Source: Opisthocomus hoazin
Lineage: Eukaryota > Chordata > Aves > Opisthocomiformes > Opisthocomidae
NCBI RefSeq assembly: GCF_030867145.1
Contig: NC_134443.1
Coordinates: 1,550,001 to 1,614,000, forward strand
DNA length: 64,000 bases
Direction of reading: 5' to 3'
Position numbers and translations under genes: made by a program. The notes beneath the pieces are model-generated. The model worked only from the letters and a program-made list of their open reading frames with translations, made no database searches and was not told the origin of the DNA. Of this stretch, positions 49,301-57,720 are shown piece by piece; position 1 is the first letter of the stretch, and every line of letters begins with the position of its first letter.

Positions 49301-52300
49301 CCGTCCGCAGGCACAGCTGGGGGAACCAGGGGCTGGCAGCCGCCCGCAGCAGGCAGCCGGAGCCCGGGCCGCTGCAGGCAGCCGCCTTCGCCTCAGAAAG
49401 CCAAGACGGAGCTTGGCAGAGGGGCTCAGCACCACCCGGCGCTCAGCTGGAGGAGGGGATGGTGCCAAATACGCCGCCCGGGCTGCTTCCCCGCCGCGCC
49501 CCGCTCGGTGACACCAGCGGGTCCCTTACCAGGGGGCTGGGGTCTGCCTGGGAGAAGATGTAGCGCAAGAAGACCCCCAGATGCGCCGGCCGGGATTTCA
49601 GCTTGCCCAGGTCCTGGAAGAGCGAGTCGCACTGCGCCGAGAGGGGATCGGAGGAGAAAGAGCCAGTTAGGAAGGAAAGGAATTCACTCCTCCGGATCAG
49701 CACCAGGGTAAATCTTCAGCTCCCGCACCCCAGCTCGTCCCTGGGTGTCCCCTGGGAGGATTTCTGAATGCCACCAGGTGCCACCAAGGGAGCCCCGTTC
49801 CCTAGGGAGAAGGGGCAAAAGCCAAGAACACTTCGGATGCCGTTACCTCGTTATTGAAATATCCTGGGTCACAATCCTCCTCCGGCCCGATGATGAGGGG
49901 CCGTCCCGCGCGGTCTAACCCCTGCCAGGGAGAGGGGACAGAGTTAGGTGCCCAGCGCCCTGCTCTGGGGGGAAAACCTCTGCCCCCCCTGCAGCACCCA
50001 CCCACCAGCTCCTTAGGGAGGCTCCAACCACGTCTGACGGGGTCAAGCACCCATCAGCCACCTTGGCTGTGCTGCAGGAACCCATAGCCCACCCCAGCTG
50101 TGCCGCGGGACCCCCCCGGGACCCCCCAGCCCACCTGCTCGGCAGAGGGGGCGAAGGCGGTGTCGGAGCCCTGCCGGCGATGGTGCTGGAAGAGGCGGGC
50201 GGTGATGACCGGGGAGGTTCGGGGGCTGTCCAGGCCGTGGTCAGAGAGGACGGAGTTGCGGTTCAGGGAGATCTGCTCGGGACAGCAGCGCGGGCGTCAG
50301 GGGACGTGGGGACGGGCGGGCTCCGCGCCGGGGGCTGCCGCTCACCCACTCGGCAGAGGCGCTCAGGGCCGTCTCCAGAGCAGTTTCCAGGTCAGAGACC
50401 ACAAAGGGAGACGGGCCCGGGGAACCTGGAAACCACTAAACCCCTCAGGGACCACGAGAAACACTTTTAGATTAGGATCCGCACCCAGGAGCTTCGGGGC
50501 ACCCTTCACTTTGGGGCCGCCACGCCAGGCGAAGCATTACAAGCCCGAGAAATCCCGAGCTGAGCCTGTATGCTAAGAAATTCAGCTTGTCCCGCTGACA
50601 AATCGCTGTGATTGCAAAGGCAGGTCCTCAATCCCGAAGGACACACGGACCCGCTCCCCACCGCTCCCAGGGCCCGGCAGAAGCTGGGGTGGGCTCCCCG
50701 TGGCCGCACTAACCCCGCTCTCACCTCGCTCACGGAAGGGAACCGCTCCGTCCCGGACTCCAACCCGCTGTCACCGTCCTGCGAGTCCAGGGAGAGGCGT
50801 CCTGGGAGCAGAGGAGAGAGTGACCCGCGCGTTCAGGAGCTGGGGACACGGGGACGGTCCGAGCCACCACCGCAGCTCACCTTCCATCACCCTGAAAGCA
50901 GCCAAGCCGGAGTCGCCGCCCAGCCGCCCCGAATCCTGCAAGGCGAGGAGGTGTGTCGGAGCGGCGGGATGCTCCCCGGCGCGCAGGGCCAGCCGCAGCG
51001 GCTCCCACCGCCGCAGGTTTCGACAACCAGGGATGTCTCCGTCGCTGCGCCCACCGCCTCGGGAGGGTCTCTGGGGAGGCTCGGAGGGAGCCGGGAGGAC
51101 GGCAGGACCCCCGAACCGAGGGCAACGCGACTAATTTCACGTACCACGGAGCCGCCGGTCTCCTGGAGGATTTTGAGCTGCAGCTGGCTGACCCGCCGGC
51201 GCGCTCCCTCGATCTGCTCCTCCACGGCGGTGGCCGGGTTTCGGCTGTACGCCTCGCAGAAGCGCTGAGCGGAGAGACAAGAGGGGATGCTGACATCGGC
51301 CCCCCCAACCCTGTAAGCCCCGTCCCGTTGCCCACGAGGTGAAAAGGGCCGAGCAGATCGGCGGGACGACGGGCACTGTGTGCTGCCAGGGCCGGGCACC
51401 GAGGGCTGCTCCGCCGCCGTTCCGTGGAAGAGAAAATCCGTGCCGCCGCCGTACCTGTAACTCAGCCTCCTCCTGCCGCAGCATGTTCCGGAGGATCTGC
51501 GTCGCGTGCTTCTGGACTTCGGGGTCCTGCAGTTTCGGATGGATGCAAAGAGGGCTGAGCTTCGCCTTCCTCCTGCGCACCGAGCCGGGCGGCGGGGGGA
51601 CAGAGCCGGGCGGCAGCGGTGGGAGCAGCGCCCGGGTTTCGCTACCTGCAGGGGCTTGGGGTCGGTGATGCGCTGCGGCGGGGGGAGCGGCGGCGGGGGA
51701 GGTGGCGGGGGACAGGCAAGGGGGACGCGGGGACCCCCCGCCGTGCTGACATCTTGCTGAGAGCTGGAGAGCCCCACCGAGGGAGGGGGAGAGCCCAGGA
51801 GGGTCAGAGCGACGTAGGCACCGGCTGGAAAAATTTGAGAGCGTGAAAGGGAGGGTGAGAAACATTCCCATTCTAAAGATTCCCATTCTCCACTCTCTCG
51901 ACCTAAACCATCCGGCGGGCATCACGGCCCAGGGTGGGGACATCCCTGTCCCTGTGAGCAGCGCGGCCACCTCGGCCGTGGTGGGTGCTCCCCTGGCCCA
52001 CCCTGCAAACGCTCACTGCAAGGACCGAGACAGATTTTCCCATCTTTTCCCAAGAATCAAGACCTGTCCTTGGGTGGGATCCTGCGGCCTCCCGGGCTGG
52101 GGAGGAACGAGGTGCCCCTCTCCGCGCTGCAAGGCTCATGATGGAGGCTGTAAACACCGATTTGTCTTTTAGCCTGGAGAAGGGAAGGCTGAGAGGGGAC
52201 CTTAGAAATGCCTCTAAATATCTTTATAAATGCTTATAAATATCTGCAGGGTGGGTGTCAGGAGGACGGGGCCAGGCTCTGTCCAGTGGTGCCCAGCGAC

Positions 52301-54988
52301 AGGACAAGGGGCAACGGGCACAAACTGAGGCAGAGGAAGCTCCAGCTGAACCCGAGGAAGAACTTCTTCCCTCTGAGGGTGCCGGAGCCCTGGCCCAGGC
52401 TGCCCAGGGAGGCTGTGGAGTCTCCTTCTCTGGAGATATTCCAGCCCCCCTGGACGCGGTGCTGTGCCCCCTGCTCTGGGTGACCCTGCTTGGGCAGGGG
52501 GTTGGGTGGGGGATCCCCAGAGGGCCCTGCCAACCCCAACCATGTTGGGATTCTGTGATTTTTAGGACCCTGCTACGGGTGCAGGAGGTGGGGGCTGGCA
52601 GCTACCAATCTCCCTAGCAGCCCGATGGAAACTTGCTCCTGCAGACCCACGCTGTCTCCTCCCGTTTCTTCCGCAGAAGCCGGGCACGATGGAGCGGGGC
52701 AGCCGGGCAGAGCCGCTGGCCGGTGGGGACCGGGGCCGTCGGTCACCCGGGGCGAGAAGGAGCACCCGCCGCTCCCCGGCCATACTCACACTTGATTAAC
52801 TTCACCACTTCGAGGTGAGAGCTGTTGGTCACCATCGTGCCGTTCACCTGCGAGAGGAGAGAGGGGATCAGAGAGGCTGGGAGGGGGGAGCGGAGTGCAC
52901 GGCCCCGCTGGGAGAGGCGGCAGGGGGGTGACAGCCGGGGAGGCTCACCTTGACGATCCGGTCCCCCTCCTGCACCCCGGCTCTCATGGCCGCCCCCCCT
53001 GCGACACAGGGAGAAGAAACAGGCGTCAGGAGGGACGGAGGAGCAGCGGACGGAGCCAGGGGCTCCGCTCCTGCCGGTCCCAGATGGTCCTGGCACATTC
53101 CGTGCCACTCGTCCTGCCGGAGTGGGGACACGGGGACCACCAGGCACGTATTTCCCACGGGACAAGGCTGGTGGCCAAGCCTTGGGTGCTTCACACACAG
53201 CACCCAGCACGCGTTCAGCTGACAGCTCGTCCAGCCAAGCCCTCCGCTGCTCACCCAGCCAGGCCCCAGCCTTTTCCATCCTTCTCGGGACGGGCAAGGG
53301 GACCCCAACCTGTTCTCCCCCCACCTGGGTCAGCTCCGACACATCGAGAGAGCCAGCCCGCGCCTGGATCCAAAGGCAGGAGCGGGGCCCAGGAAGAGCA
53401 GCACTGCTCTGCCTCCTCTCCCCCTGCCTGCTCTTTAGTTGGAATACACGAAAAATTCACTTTTCCTAAAGCCAAAACCAAGAGGAAAATGTTTCCATTA
53501 GGTTCAGCTCCAAGCCAAGGGCCCGAGACACGGCAGCGAGCTGCGAGTGGAAAGTACGCTGGGTTGTTTGGATTCTTTTGGCTCTAACAGTCTCGTTATT
53601 GGCAAACGAAGTGAGCGGGGAGAGGGGGGACTGGACTCCAGGCTGCCCTGCACCCAGGGACCTCGGACGTGTCCCCCCAGCCAGCCCTGGGGTGCGGGGA
53701 GCGAGCGGGGGGCTCCCCACACAGCTCCGGCTGCCGGAGAGAGGCCCTCCGGTGCTAACCCGCCCTCGAAACTCGCAGCGTTTTCCCTTTCCTATATTCT
53801 CATTTTTCCTGGCTTTCAGGCTGGGGGGGCGGGGGAAGGGGAAGGAGGTGGGAACATCCGCTGTAAAATAAGCAGCTCATTGTCTATTTAAATTGCTGCT
53901 CCAGGCCCTGCCACCCCGCAAAGCCGTTCTACGGCAAAACCGGCGGCGTCTCCCGCAGCACAGCGCCAAGAGCCGTGAGCTGCCGAGTCTCTGCTTACCC
54001 AGGGCTACGGCAGGGAACTCCCCGTCCACCCGCCCGCCGTCGTATGAGAAGCAGGGAGAGCACGGCGGTTCTGGGGAGCTTCCCCAAAAAACACTTCCCC
54101 CAAACCCGCCTGCCTTCCCCCCCAGCAATCGTTTCCTGCCCATCCTGGCCGACGCCGCAGCGAGACACCAAGCCGGTGACGCTTTGGAAGGAAAAAAAAC
54201 CCCTTTCTCCCACGTTTTCTCGCAAGGAATGCGGCTTTGAGCAGGTAAGGGGGGGTCCCCGAGGCATCTTGTGCCCCCCTGCCCTCGCCCTGCCTCCTGC
54301 CAGCGCCGGCCGCTCTCACCTGGCCGCACCGACTGCACCAGGACGACGCGGTCCCCGCTGACGGTGAAGCCGAAGCCATGCTGGTCCTTCTGGATGATGA
54401 CGCAGCGCTGGACCAGACCTGGGGAGGGAAAGGAGGGAGAGTCAGGGAGGCTCCGACCCTGGGGCGCAGGCTTGGCTCCTGGGGAACCCCCGCCAATCTC
54501 GGGGACCCCCCAACGCTCCCGGTTTCAGGCGCTGCGGCTCCTGCTTGCTCTCCCGAGCCAGAGCCCGGCGCAGAGCCCCCGGAGTCACCCACCCCGCTGT
54601 CAGACCCCAAGGGCACGGCTAATTTGTCCTCACCCTACGAACCCCCCGTGTGACGTCCCTGCTGGGACACCTTCTCCTGGAAACGTGTGCCCCAACAAGA
54701 AGGGGCTGCCCACCCCAGGCACCCGCAGCCTCGGCCGGGTGACTCTGGGTGCTGCGAAGGGGCACAGGAGCTGTCCCCAAGGGTGCTGCAAGGACTGAGG
54801 CAGGTGGCAACGTGCCACCACGCTCCCGGGGTGGCCAGGGCACCAAACGCAGTCCCCAAGTACAAGAGAAGCAGAGGAGGGGGCAGGAAAACCTACCTGT
54901 GGTTTCGGAGGAGTCAGAGGGCTGGCGGTGGTGTCCCGGAGACCTCCGCTCTGAAGACGAGTCGCCCAGCGAAGACAGGCTGCTTAAC
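37360..54988 (-). CDS. ARHGEF11: ARHGEF11 (PDZ-RhoGEF), Rho guanine nucleotide exchange factor 11, first coding exon not placed
   Basis: Cytoplasmic exchange factor that loads GTP on RhoA downstream of G-alpha-12/13 receptors and plexin-B (family knowledge). Forty exons join without a break into 1,500 codons plus stop; human is 1,522 or 1,562 depending on isoform. Order from the N-terminus: PDZ, RGS-like, linker with conserved 'RNPILKYIGKPK', DH, PH, long acidic/proline tail. Exon coordinates are given in the domain entries below. All borders are AG/GT read on the minus strand, and all phases agree. The N-terminal exon, short in mammals, should precede 54988 with phase 2 and was not found; a candidate lies at 56553-56588. 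No frameshift or stop is seen. ARHGEF12 (LARG) is excluded by the tail and by closer PDZ-linker similarity. Confidence 0.97.
37402..37800 (-). repeat. Tandem repeat in the last ARHGEF11 intron, unit 80-86 bp, carrying a splice acceptor in each unit
   Basis: Units start with 'gctctggagcctggaaaatg' on the plus strand at about 37402, 37488, 37573, 37657 and 37737. On the minus strand the same bases read as the acceptor of the last exon (ttttccag followed by gctcc). The first, least repeated-looking copy is the real terminal exon border at 37409/37410. Confidence 0.88.
38050..38395 (+). repeat. Minisatellite in an ARHGEF11 intron, unit about 30 bp
   Basis: About eleven units of 'catgacaccctgaggggccc' with short C-rich spacers ('cccacaacac' or 'cccccacct'). 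It fills most of the intron between exons 37812-37998 and 38413-38615. Confidence 0.88.
39195..39875 (+). repeat. Minisatellite with a higher-order duplication of about 359 bp in an ARHGEF11 intron
   Basis: Basic units of 20-25 bp such as 'ccagcacccagcagcatccc' occupy the interval. On top, a block of about 250 bp or more beginning near 39230 recurs nearly unchanged from about 39590: the landmarks 'cagcatcttgtcacc', 'aacactggaacccagcagca' and 'cacccggcagcatcctgtca' appear twice at a 359-360 bp offset. Confidence 0.88.
41058..42116 (-). other. ARHGEF11: ARHGEF11 exons 30-33: PH domain
   Basis: Exons (minus): 42041-42116 ('RRMIHEGPLTWRISKDKTV'), 41525-41692 ('LHVLLLEDLLVLLQKQDEKL', then 'FSPVLKLNSVLIRSVAT'), 41278-41365 ('RALFIICTSELGPQIYEL') and 41058-41159 ('WMELLEEAVQSA'). 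The tryptophan of the last helix is the invariant PH-domain Trp. In this family the PH domain binds activated RhoA as positive feedback. The CR1 at 41855-41966 is in the intron between the first two exons. Confidence 0.96.
41855..41966 (+). mobile_element. CR1 LINE, short 3' fragment in an ARHGEF11 intron
   Basis: Plus-oriented CR1 end with 'ctgctctgggtgaccctgct', 'gatccccagagggccctgcc' and the terminal 'attctgtgattctgt'. It is 5'-truncated to about 110 bp and antisense to ARHGEF11. Confidence 0.88.
42194..44199 (-). other. ARHGEF11: ARHGEF11 exons 24-29: DH (Dbl homology) catalytic domain
   Basis: Exons (minus): 44012-44199 ('HLLEDEQGQLSDLEPELD', then 'EIDRQEVIN'), 43759-43905 ('LRILRVLDLLFYQRMKKE', conserved region 1), 43245-43324 ('KKLREEGPIIKEIGDLML'), 42911-43036 ('FCSYQSIALELIKTKQRKE'), 42699-42816 ('LIISEMQRLTKYPLLLENII', conserved region 3) and 42194-42372 ('KLCRARDQCRDILKYVNEAV'). 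The helix with 'QRLTKYPLLL' is the hallmark of DH domains and forms part of the RhoA surface. The exchange reaction is GDP release from RhoA. Confidence 0.97.
44298..44385 (-). other. tRNA-like sequence, probable tRNA-derived SINE or decayed tRNA
   Basis: On the minus strand an A-box-like 'tcttttagctcgagag' (44351-44366) is followed by a B-box-like 'gggttcaagcc' (44308-44318) at roughly tRNA spacing. The T-arm does not pair properly and the acceptor stem is poor, so it is not a functional tRNA as I read it. It lies in the ARHGEF11 intron just upstream of exon 44012-44199. Confidence 0.42.
44689..46925 (-). other. ARHGEF11: ARHGEF11 exons 18-23: central linker, actin-associated region
   Basis: Exons (minus): 46781-46925 ('PDRDKWLPFFPKTKK'), 46417-46513 ('KKRNPILKYIGKPKISS'), the 30-bp microexon 45855-45884 ('FHVPLSPVE'), 45459-45585 ('GNVRNIIQHFENNQHYES'), 45137-45316 ('SDVDMDAAAEATRLHQSASS') and 44689-44736 ('LENPTPPYTPKMGRR'). 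In mammals F-actin binding has been mapped to this part of PDZ-RhoGEF. Serine- and arginine-rich segments look like regulatory phosphorylation sites. The microexon is confirmed by phase: 2 + 27 + 1 bases. Confidence 0.94.
45996..46068 (+). repeat. (CA)n microsatellite with 'cgtgta' interruptions
   Basis: Runs of 'cacacaca' interrupted by 'cgtgtaca' in an ARHGEF11 intron; alternating purine-pyrimidine sequence of Z-DNA type. Confidence 0.92.
47325..49921 (-). other. ARHGEF11: ARHGEF11 exons 11-17: RGS-like (RGSL) domain
   Basis: Exons (minus): 49847-49921 ('IIGPEEDCDPGYFNNE'), 49530-49631 ('SRPAHLGVFLRYIFSQADPS'), 48999-49097 ('DSRILGKDIWNIFLDRNA'), 48391-48433, 47850-47946 ('MPEIQEQIQDY'), 47628-47750 ('GLGSLYGENDLLDLDGDP') and the 24-bp microexon 47325-47348 ('SKYEEDR'). 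The acidic stretch before the helical core is the part that contacts G-alpha-13 in the family. The domain is a weak GAP but a strong effector site for G-alpha-12/13. Confidence 0.95.
50135..51526 (-). other. ARHGEF11: ARHGEF11 exons 6-10: linker between PDZ and RGS-like domain, with cassette exon
   Basis: Exons (minus): 51455-51526 ('DPEVQKHATQILRNMLRQEE'), 51145-51264, 50881-50935, 50725-50801 ('ERFPSVSE'), 50135-50272 ('LNRNSVLSDHGLDSPRTSP'). Exon 51145-51264 is 120 bp, symmetric (phase 0-0), and encodes 'EEQIEGARRRVSQLQLKI', matching the segment that distinguishes the long human isoform, so it is probably an alternative cassette. Exon 50881-50935 ('GRLGGDSGLAAF') differs most from what I recall of the mammalian protein. 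Confidence 0.93.
51646..54988 (-). other. ARHGEF11: ARHGEF11 exons 1-5: N-terminal Ser-rich segment and PDZ domain
   Basis: Exons (minus): 54897-54988, 54320-54418, 52949-52998, 52790-52847, 51646-51824. The first encodes 'LSSLSSLGDSSSE' and 'HHRQPSDSSETT'. The second begins the PDZ fold with 'QRCVIIQKDQHGFGFTVSGD'; 'GFGF' is the carboxylate-binding loop. The third gives 'AAMRAGVQEGDRIVK', the fourth 'VNGTMVTNSSHLEVVKLIK', and the fifth ends the domain ('AYVALTLLG') and continues into a polyproline run followed by 'RITDPKPLQ'. The PDZ domain binds C-termini of plexin-B and LPA receptors. Confidence 0.96.
52172..52562 (+). mobile_element. CR1 LINE 3' fragment in an ARHGEF11 intron
   Basis: Plus-oriented copy starting at 'agcctggagaagggaaggct' with the end of ORF2 ('[20 protein letters not shown]' in one frame) and the terminal 'gggattctgtgatttt'. 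A small internal duplication, 'aatatctttataaatgctta' and 'taaatatctgcag', is visible at about 52215-52250. Confidence 0.93.
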
Positions 54989-54994
54989 CTGCGG

Positions 54995-55030
54995 AGGAGG
55001 AGGAGGAAGAGGAGGAGGAGGAGAAGGAGG
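54995..55030 (+). repeat. (GGA)n microsatellite
   Basis: About ten 'gga'/'gaa' triplets directly 5' of ARHGEF11 exon 54897-54988 (on the minus strand a polypyrimidine tract leading to its acceptor). Confidence 0.85.
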
Positions 55031-55056
55031 AGAGGTCAGGGAGGGGGATAGCTGGA

Positions 55057-55600
55057 CAGAGCATCCTCCAGCCACGGCGGGACTGGGGACACTGGACGGA
55101 GCCATCTTCCATCTCTGGTGGAACTGTGGACGCTGGATGGAGCATCCTCCAGCCATAGTGGGATCAGGGACGCTGGCCAGAGCATCCTCCAGCCATGGTG
55201 GAACTGGGGATGCTGGACGGAGCATTCTCCAGCCATAGTGGGACCGGGGACGCTGGCCAGAGCATCCTCCAGCCATAGTGGGACCAGGGACGCTGGCCAG
55301 AGCACCCTCCAGCCGTGGTGGGACCGGGGACGCTGGCCAGAGCATCCTCCAGCCATAGTGGGACCAGGGACGCTGGCCAGAGCATCCTCCAGCCGTGGTG
55401 GGACCGGGGACGCTGGACAGAGCATCCTCCAGCCATGGTGGAACTGGGGATGCTGGACGGAGCATTCTCCAGCCATAGTGGGACCAGGGACGCTGACCAG
55501 AGCATCCTCCAGCCGTGGTGGGACCGGGGACGCTGGACAGAGCATCCTCCAGCCGTGGTGGGACTGGGGACGCTGGATGGAGCACCCTCCAGCCACGGCT
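55057..55600 (+). repeat. 40-bp minisatellite, about 13-14 copies, in the 5' ARHGEF11 intron
   Basis: Regular 40-bp units 'gcatcctccagccatagtgg' plus 'gaccagggacgctggccaga'. Two-base variants (cat-agt/cgt-ggt, ggccaga/ggacaga, aact/gacc) alternate in blocks, so larger segments were duplicated too. Long open frames on both strands come from the repeat and are not genes. Confidence 0.94.
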
Positions 55601-56998
55601 CGTTCTCGGGCTCGGGAAAAACAACTGCACGGAGCTGGAAGTTGACGGCAGCCAGCACGGGCGAGTGCCGCCCACCCCTCCAGTTGCCTGTCCCCAAACC
55701 GCGCTGGGAAGAGGCTCCTCTCCCTTCCCCACTGGACAAAGCCCCAGGAGAGACCCCGCTCGGGGCCAGCACCCTGAGCTCTGGCGTTTGGCGGCAGCGA
55801 GGAGCGGCGGGGGCTGCATCATGCAGCGCAGACAGGACGGAGCTCGGTGGCAGATCTTACCCGGCTGCAGGGGGGCTGACGGAAGGAGAGGCGCGAAGCA
55901 GCCACGGATGGGTGGGAGCAAGACAGACAGACGGACAGCGGACAGTTACTGCCCTCTCGCTGAGCCTCGCCAGCGCAGCAGCAAGGCTTTGGACGCTGGG
56001 CCGGGGCTTTCTGTGCATCGGAGCGGCACAGCACGTCCCCTCGCTGCCGTGCGATGGGACGGGGGGGTCATCCGCACGGCTCTTTATAGCCCCCCGTGTT
56101 TGTTCTCCAGCTCACGGGGGGCTGGAGGAGCCCAGGCTGAGCAGCCATCCCTGCAAACGCTGCCTGAACACCGCAGGGAGACCCACGAGCACCCCAGAGC
56201 AGCCCCCAGCCGTGACCCCTCGCGGGGGGCTCGCCTCTGCCTCCCAACCCGGCTCCAGGCACAAAACGAGGGCCCGGGGGGGCTCCGCTTCCCCTTCCCT
56301 GCGCCCCTCCACGACCCCGCGCCGTCGCAGGGGGGAACGGCCGGCTCCGCCGTCCCGCCTCTCCTCCTCCCAGCCCAACCAGCCGCAGCTCTCCCGCGTC
56401 GGAGCAGGGCCGGAAAGCAACGGGAAGAGCGAGAAAACGCAGGTGCTCCCGGCGGGAAGAGCAGCCGGTCTCTGCCTTGCACCCCGAAGGCCGCGACGGA
56501 GCGAGGGGTGCAGGATGAGAGCGCAAGCAGCCCGGTCACCGACCCCGCTTACCTGGGCAGGTGAGGCTGCCTCTTGCCGCCCAGGCGGCTGCCGGGGAGG
56601 ACAGAGACGGGGCGGTGGCACAAGGGACGGCCGGAGGACAGCGGCGCGGGGAAGGGGGAAAAGAGGAGACAGAGATGAAGAGGCAGCGGCGCGACAGACG
56701 GCCAGGCGATGAGGCTCGCAGTCCGCTGGGGAGGGTGGCAGGACCCCAGCCCCCCTCCCCACGCCCGGCAAATCGCCCTCCTGGCTTGGCACCCTCCTCG
56801 GGACGAGGGGGAGGGAGGGCCAAGTCGGAGCCCACGGCGGCGTAAAGCCAACAGCCCCGCTGCCGTAGCCGGTTCCCGAGGCGCAGCAGCTCGCCGGCTC
56901 CTTCCCCGCTCCAGCAGAAATTAGGAAACCCCACATCTCAGGTTCCCCGGACAATCTCAATCCAGACCCGGCCTGCCCAGCCGTCACGCCACAGCCTC
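55600..56998. other. GC-rich single-copy sequence, no gene recognised apart from a possible microexon
   Basis: Moderately CpG-rich unique DNA. Long open frames exist on both strands but contain no domain I recognise and have no codon-like periodicity by eye. It should be intron or 5' flank of ARHGEF11. Confidence 0.5.
56553..56588 (-). CDS. Candidate upstream ARHGEF11 microexon (unproven)
   Basis: A 36-bp stretch between a minus-strand acceptor (cggcag) and a strong donor (cag|gtaagc). Its outgoing phase 2 fits exon 54897-54988 exactly, giving '..GGKRQPHLPR' joined to 'LSSLSS'. It does not resemble the mammalian first exon. The phase agreement has a one in three chance of being accidental, so this may be an alternative 5' exon or nothing. 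Confidence 0.28.
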
Positions 56999-57158
56999 AC
57001 GGAATCACAGCATCCTGAAGGTTGGCAAAGCCCTCTAAGATCATCAGGTCCAACCACCACCCCATCACCCCCACGCCTGCGAAACCGTGTCCCCAAGTGC
57101 CACGTCCACACGTTTTTTGAGCCCCTCCAGGGATGGGGACTCCCCCACTTCCCTGGGC
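56998..57158 (-). mobile_element. Older CR1 LINE, left part of an interrupted copy
   Basis: Contains the diagnostic CR1 3' region 'atcatcaggtccaaccacca', 'cacgttttttgagcccctcc' and 'agggatggggactcccccac', in reverse orientation. It stops at 'ccctgggca', exactly where a younger CR1 begins, and resumes at 57609. Confidence 0.88.
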
Positions 57159-57608
57159 ACAGAATCCCAGAACGTTCGGGGTTGGGAGGGCCCTCTGGGG
57201 ATCCCCCACCCAGCCCCCTGCCCAAGCAGGGTCACCCAGAGCAGGCTGCACAGCACTGTGGCCAGGGGGGCTGGAATATCTCCAGAGAAGGAGACTCCAC
57301 AGCCTCCCTGGGCAGCCTGGGCCAGGGCTCCGGCACCCTCAGAGGGAAGAAGTTCTTCCTCGGGTTCAGCTGGAGCTTCCTCTGCTCCAGTTTGTGCCCA
57401 TTGCCCCTTGTCCTGTCGCTGGGCACCACTGGACAGAGCCTGGCCCCGTCCTCCTGACCCCCCCCTGCAGATATTGATCGGCATTTCGAAGGTCCCCTCG
57501 CAGCCTTCTCTTCTCCAGGCTGAACAAGCCCAGCTCCCTCAGCCTCTCCTCGCAGGAGAGATGCTCCCGTCCCCTCCTCATCCTCGTAGCCCTGCACTGG
57601 GCTCTCTC
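57159..57608 (-). mobile_element. Younger CR1 LINE inserted into an older CR1
   Basis: Reverse-oriented, 5'-truncated CR1 of the same subfamily as the other copies here, from 'cagaatcccagaacgttcgg' to about 'ctgggctctctcag'. It encodes a fragment of the end of ORF2 ('[20 protein letters not shown]' on the minus strand). The bases 'gggca' occur on both sides and could be a short target duplication. Confidence 0.9.
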
Positions 57609-57720
57609 AGGGCAGCCTGGTCCAACGCCTGAGCACTCTTTCAGTAAAGAAATTGTTCCTCATCTCCAATCTGAGCCTCCCCCGACGCAACCTGGGGCCA
57701 TCAACCTCCGATCCACTCCA
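57609..57720 (-). mobile_element. Older CR1 LINE, right part of the interrupted copy
   Basis: Continues the element at 56998-57158: 'gggcagcctggtccaacgcc' then 'ctttcagtaaagaaattgtt' and 'cctcatctccaatctgagcc', the known order of this CR1 subfamily. Confidence 0.85.

Noticed and set aside
55118-56712. Long plus-strand open frames over the 40-bp repeat
   Set aside because: A 40-bp unit shows all three frames in turn and lacks stops by chance; no splice logic and antisense to ARHGEF11.
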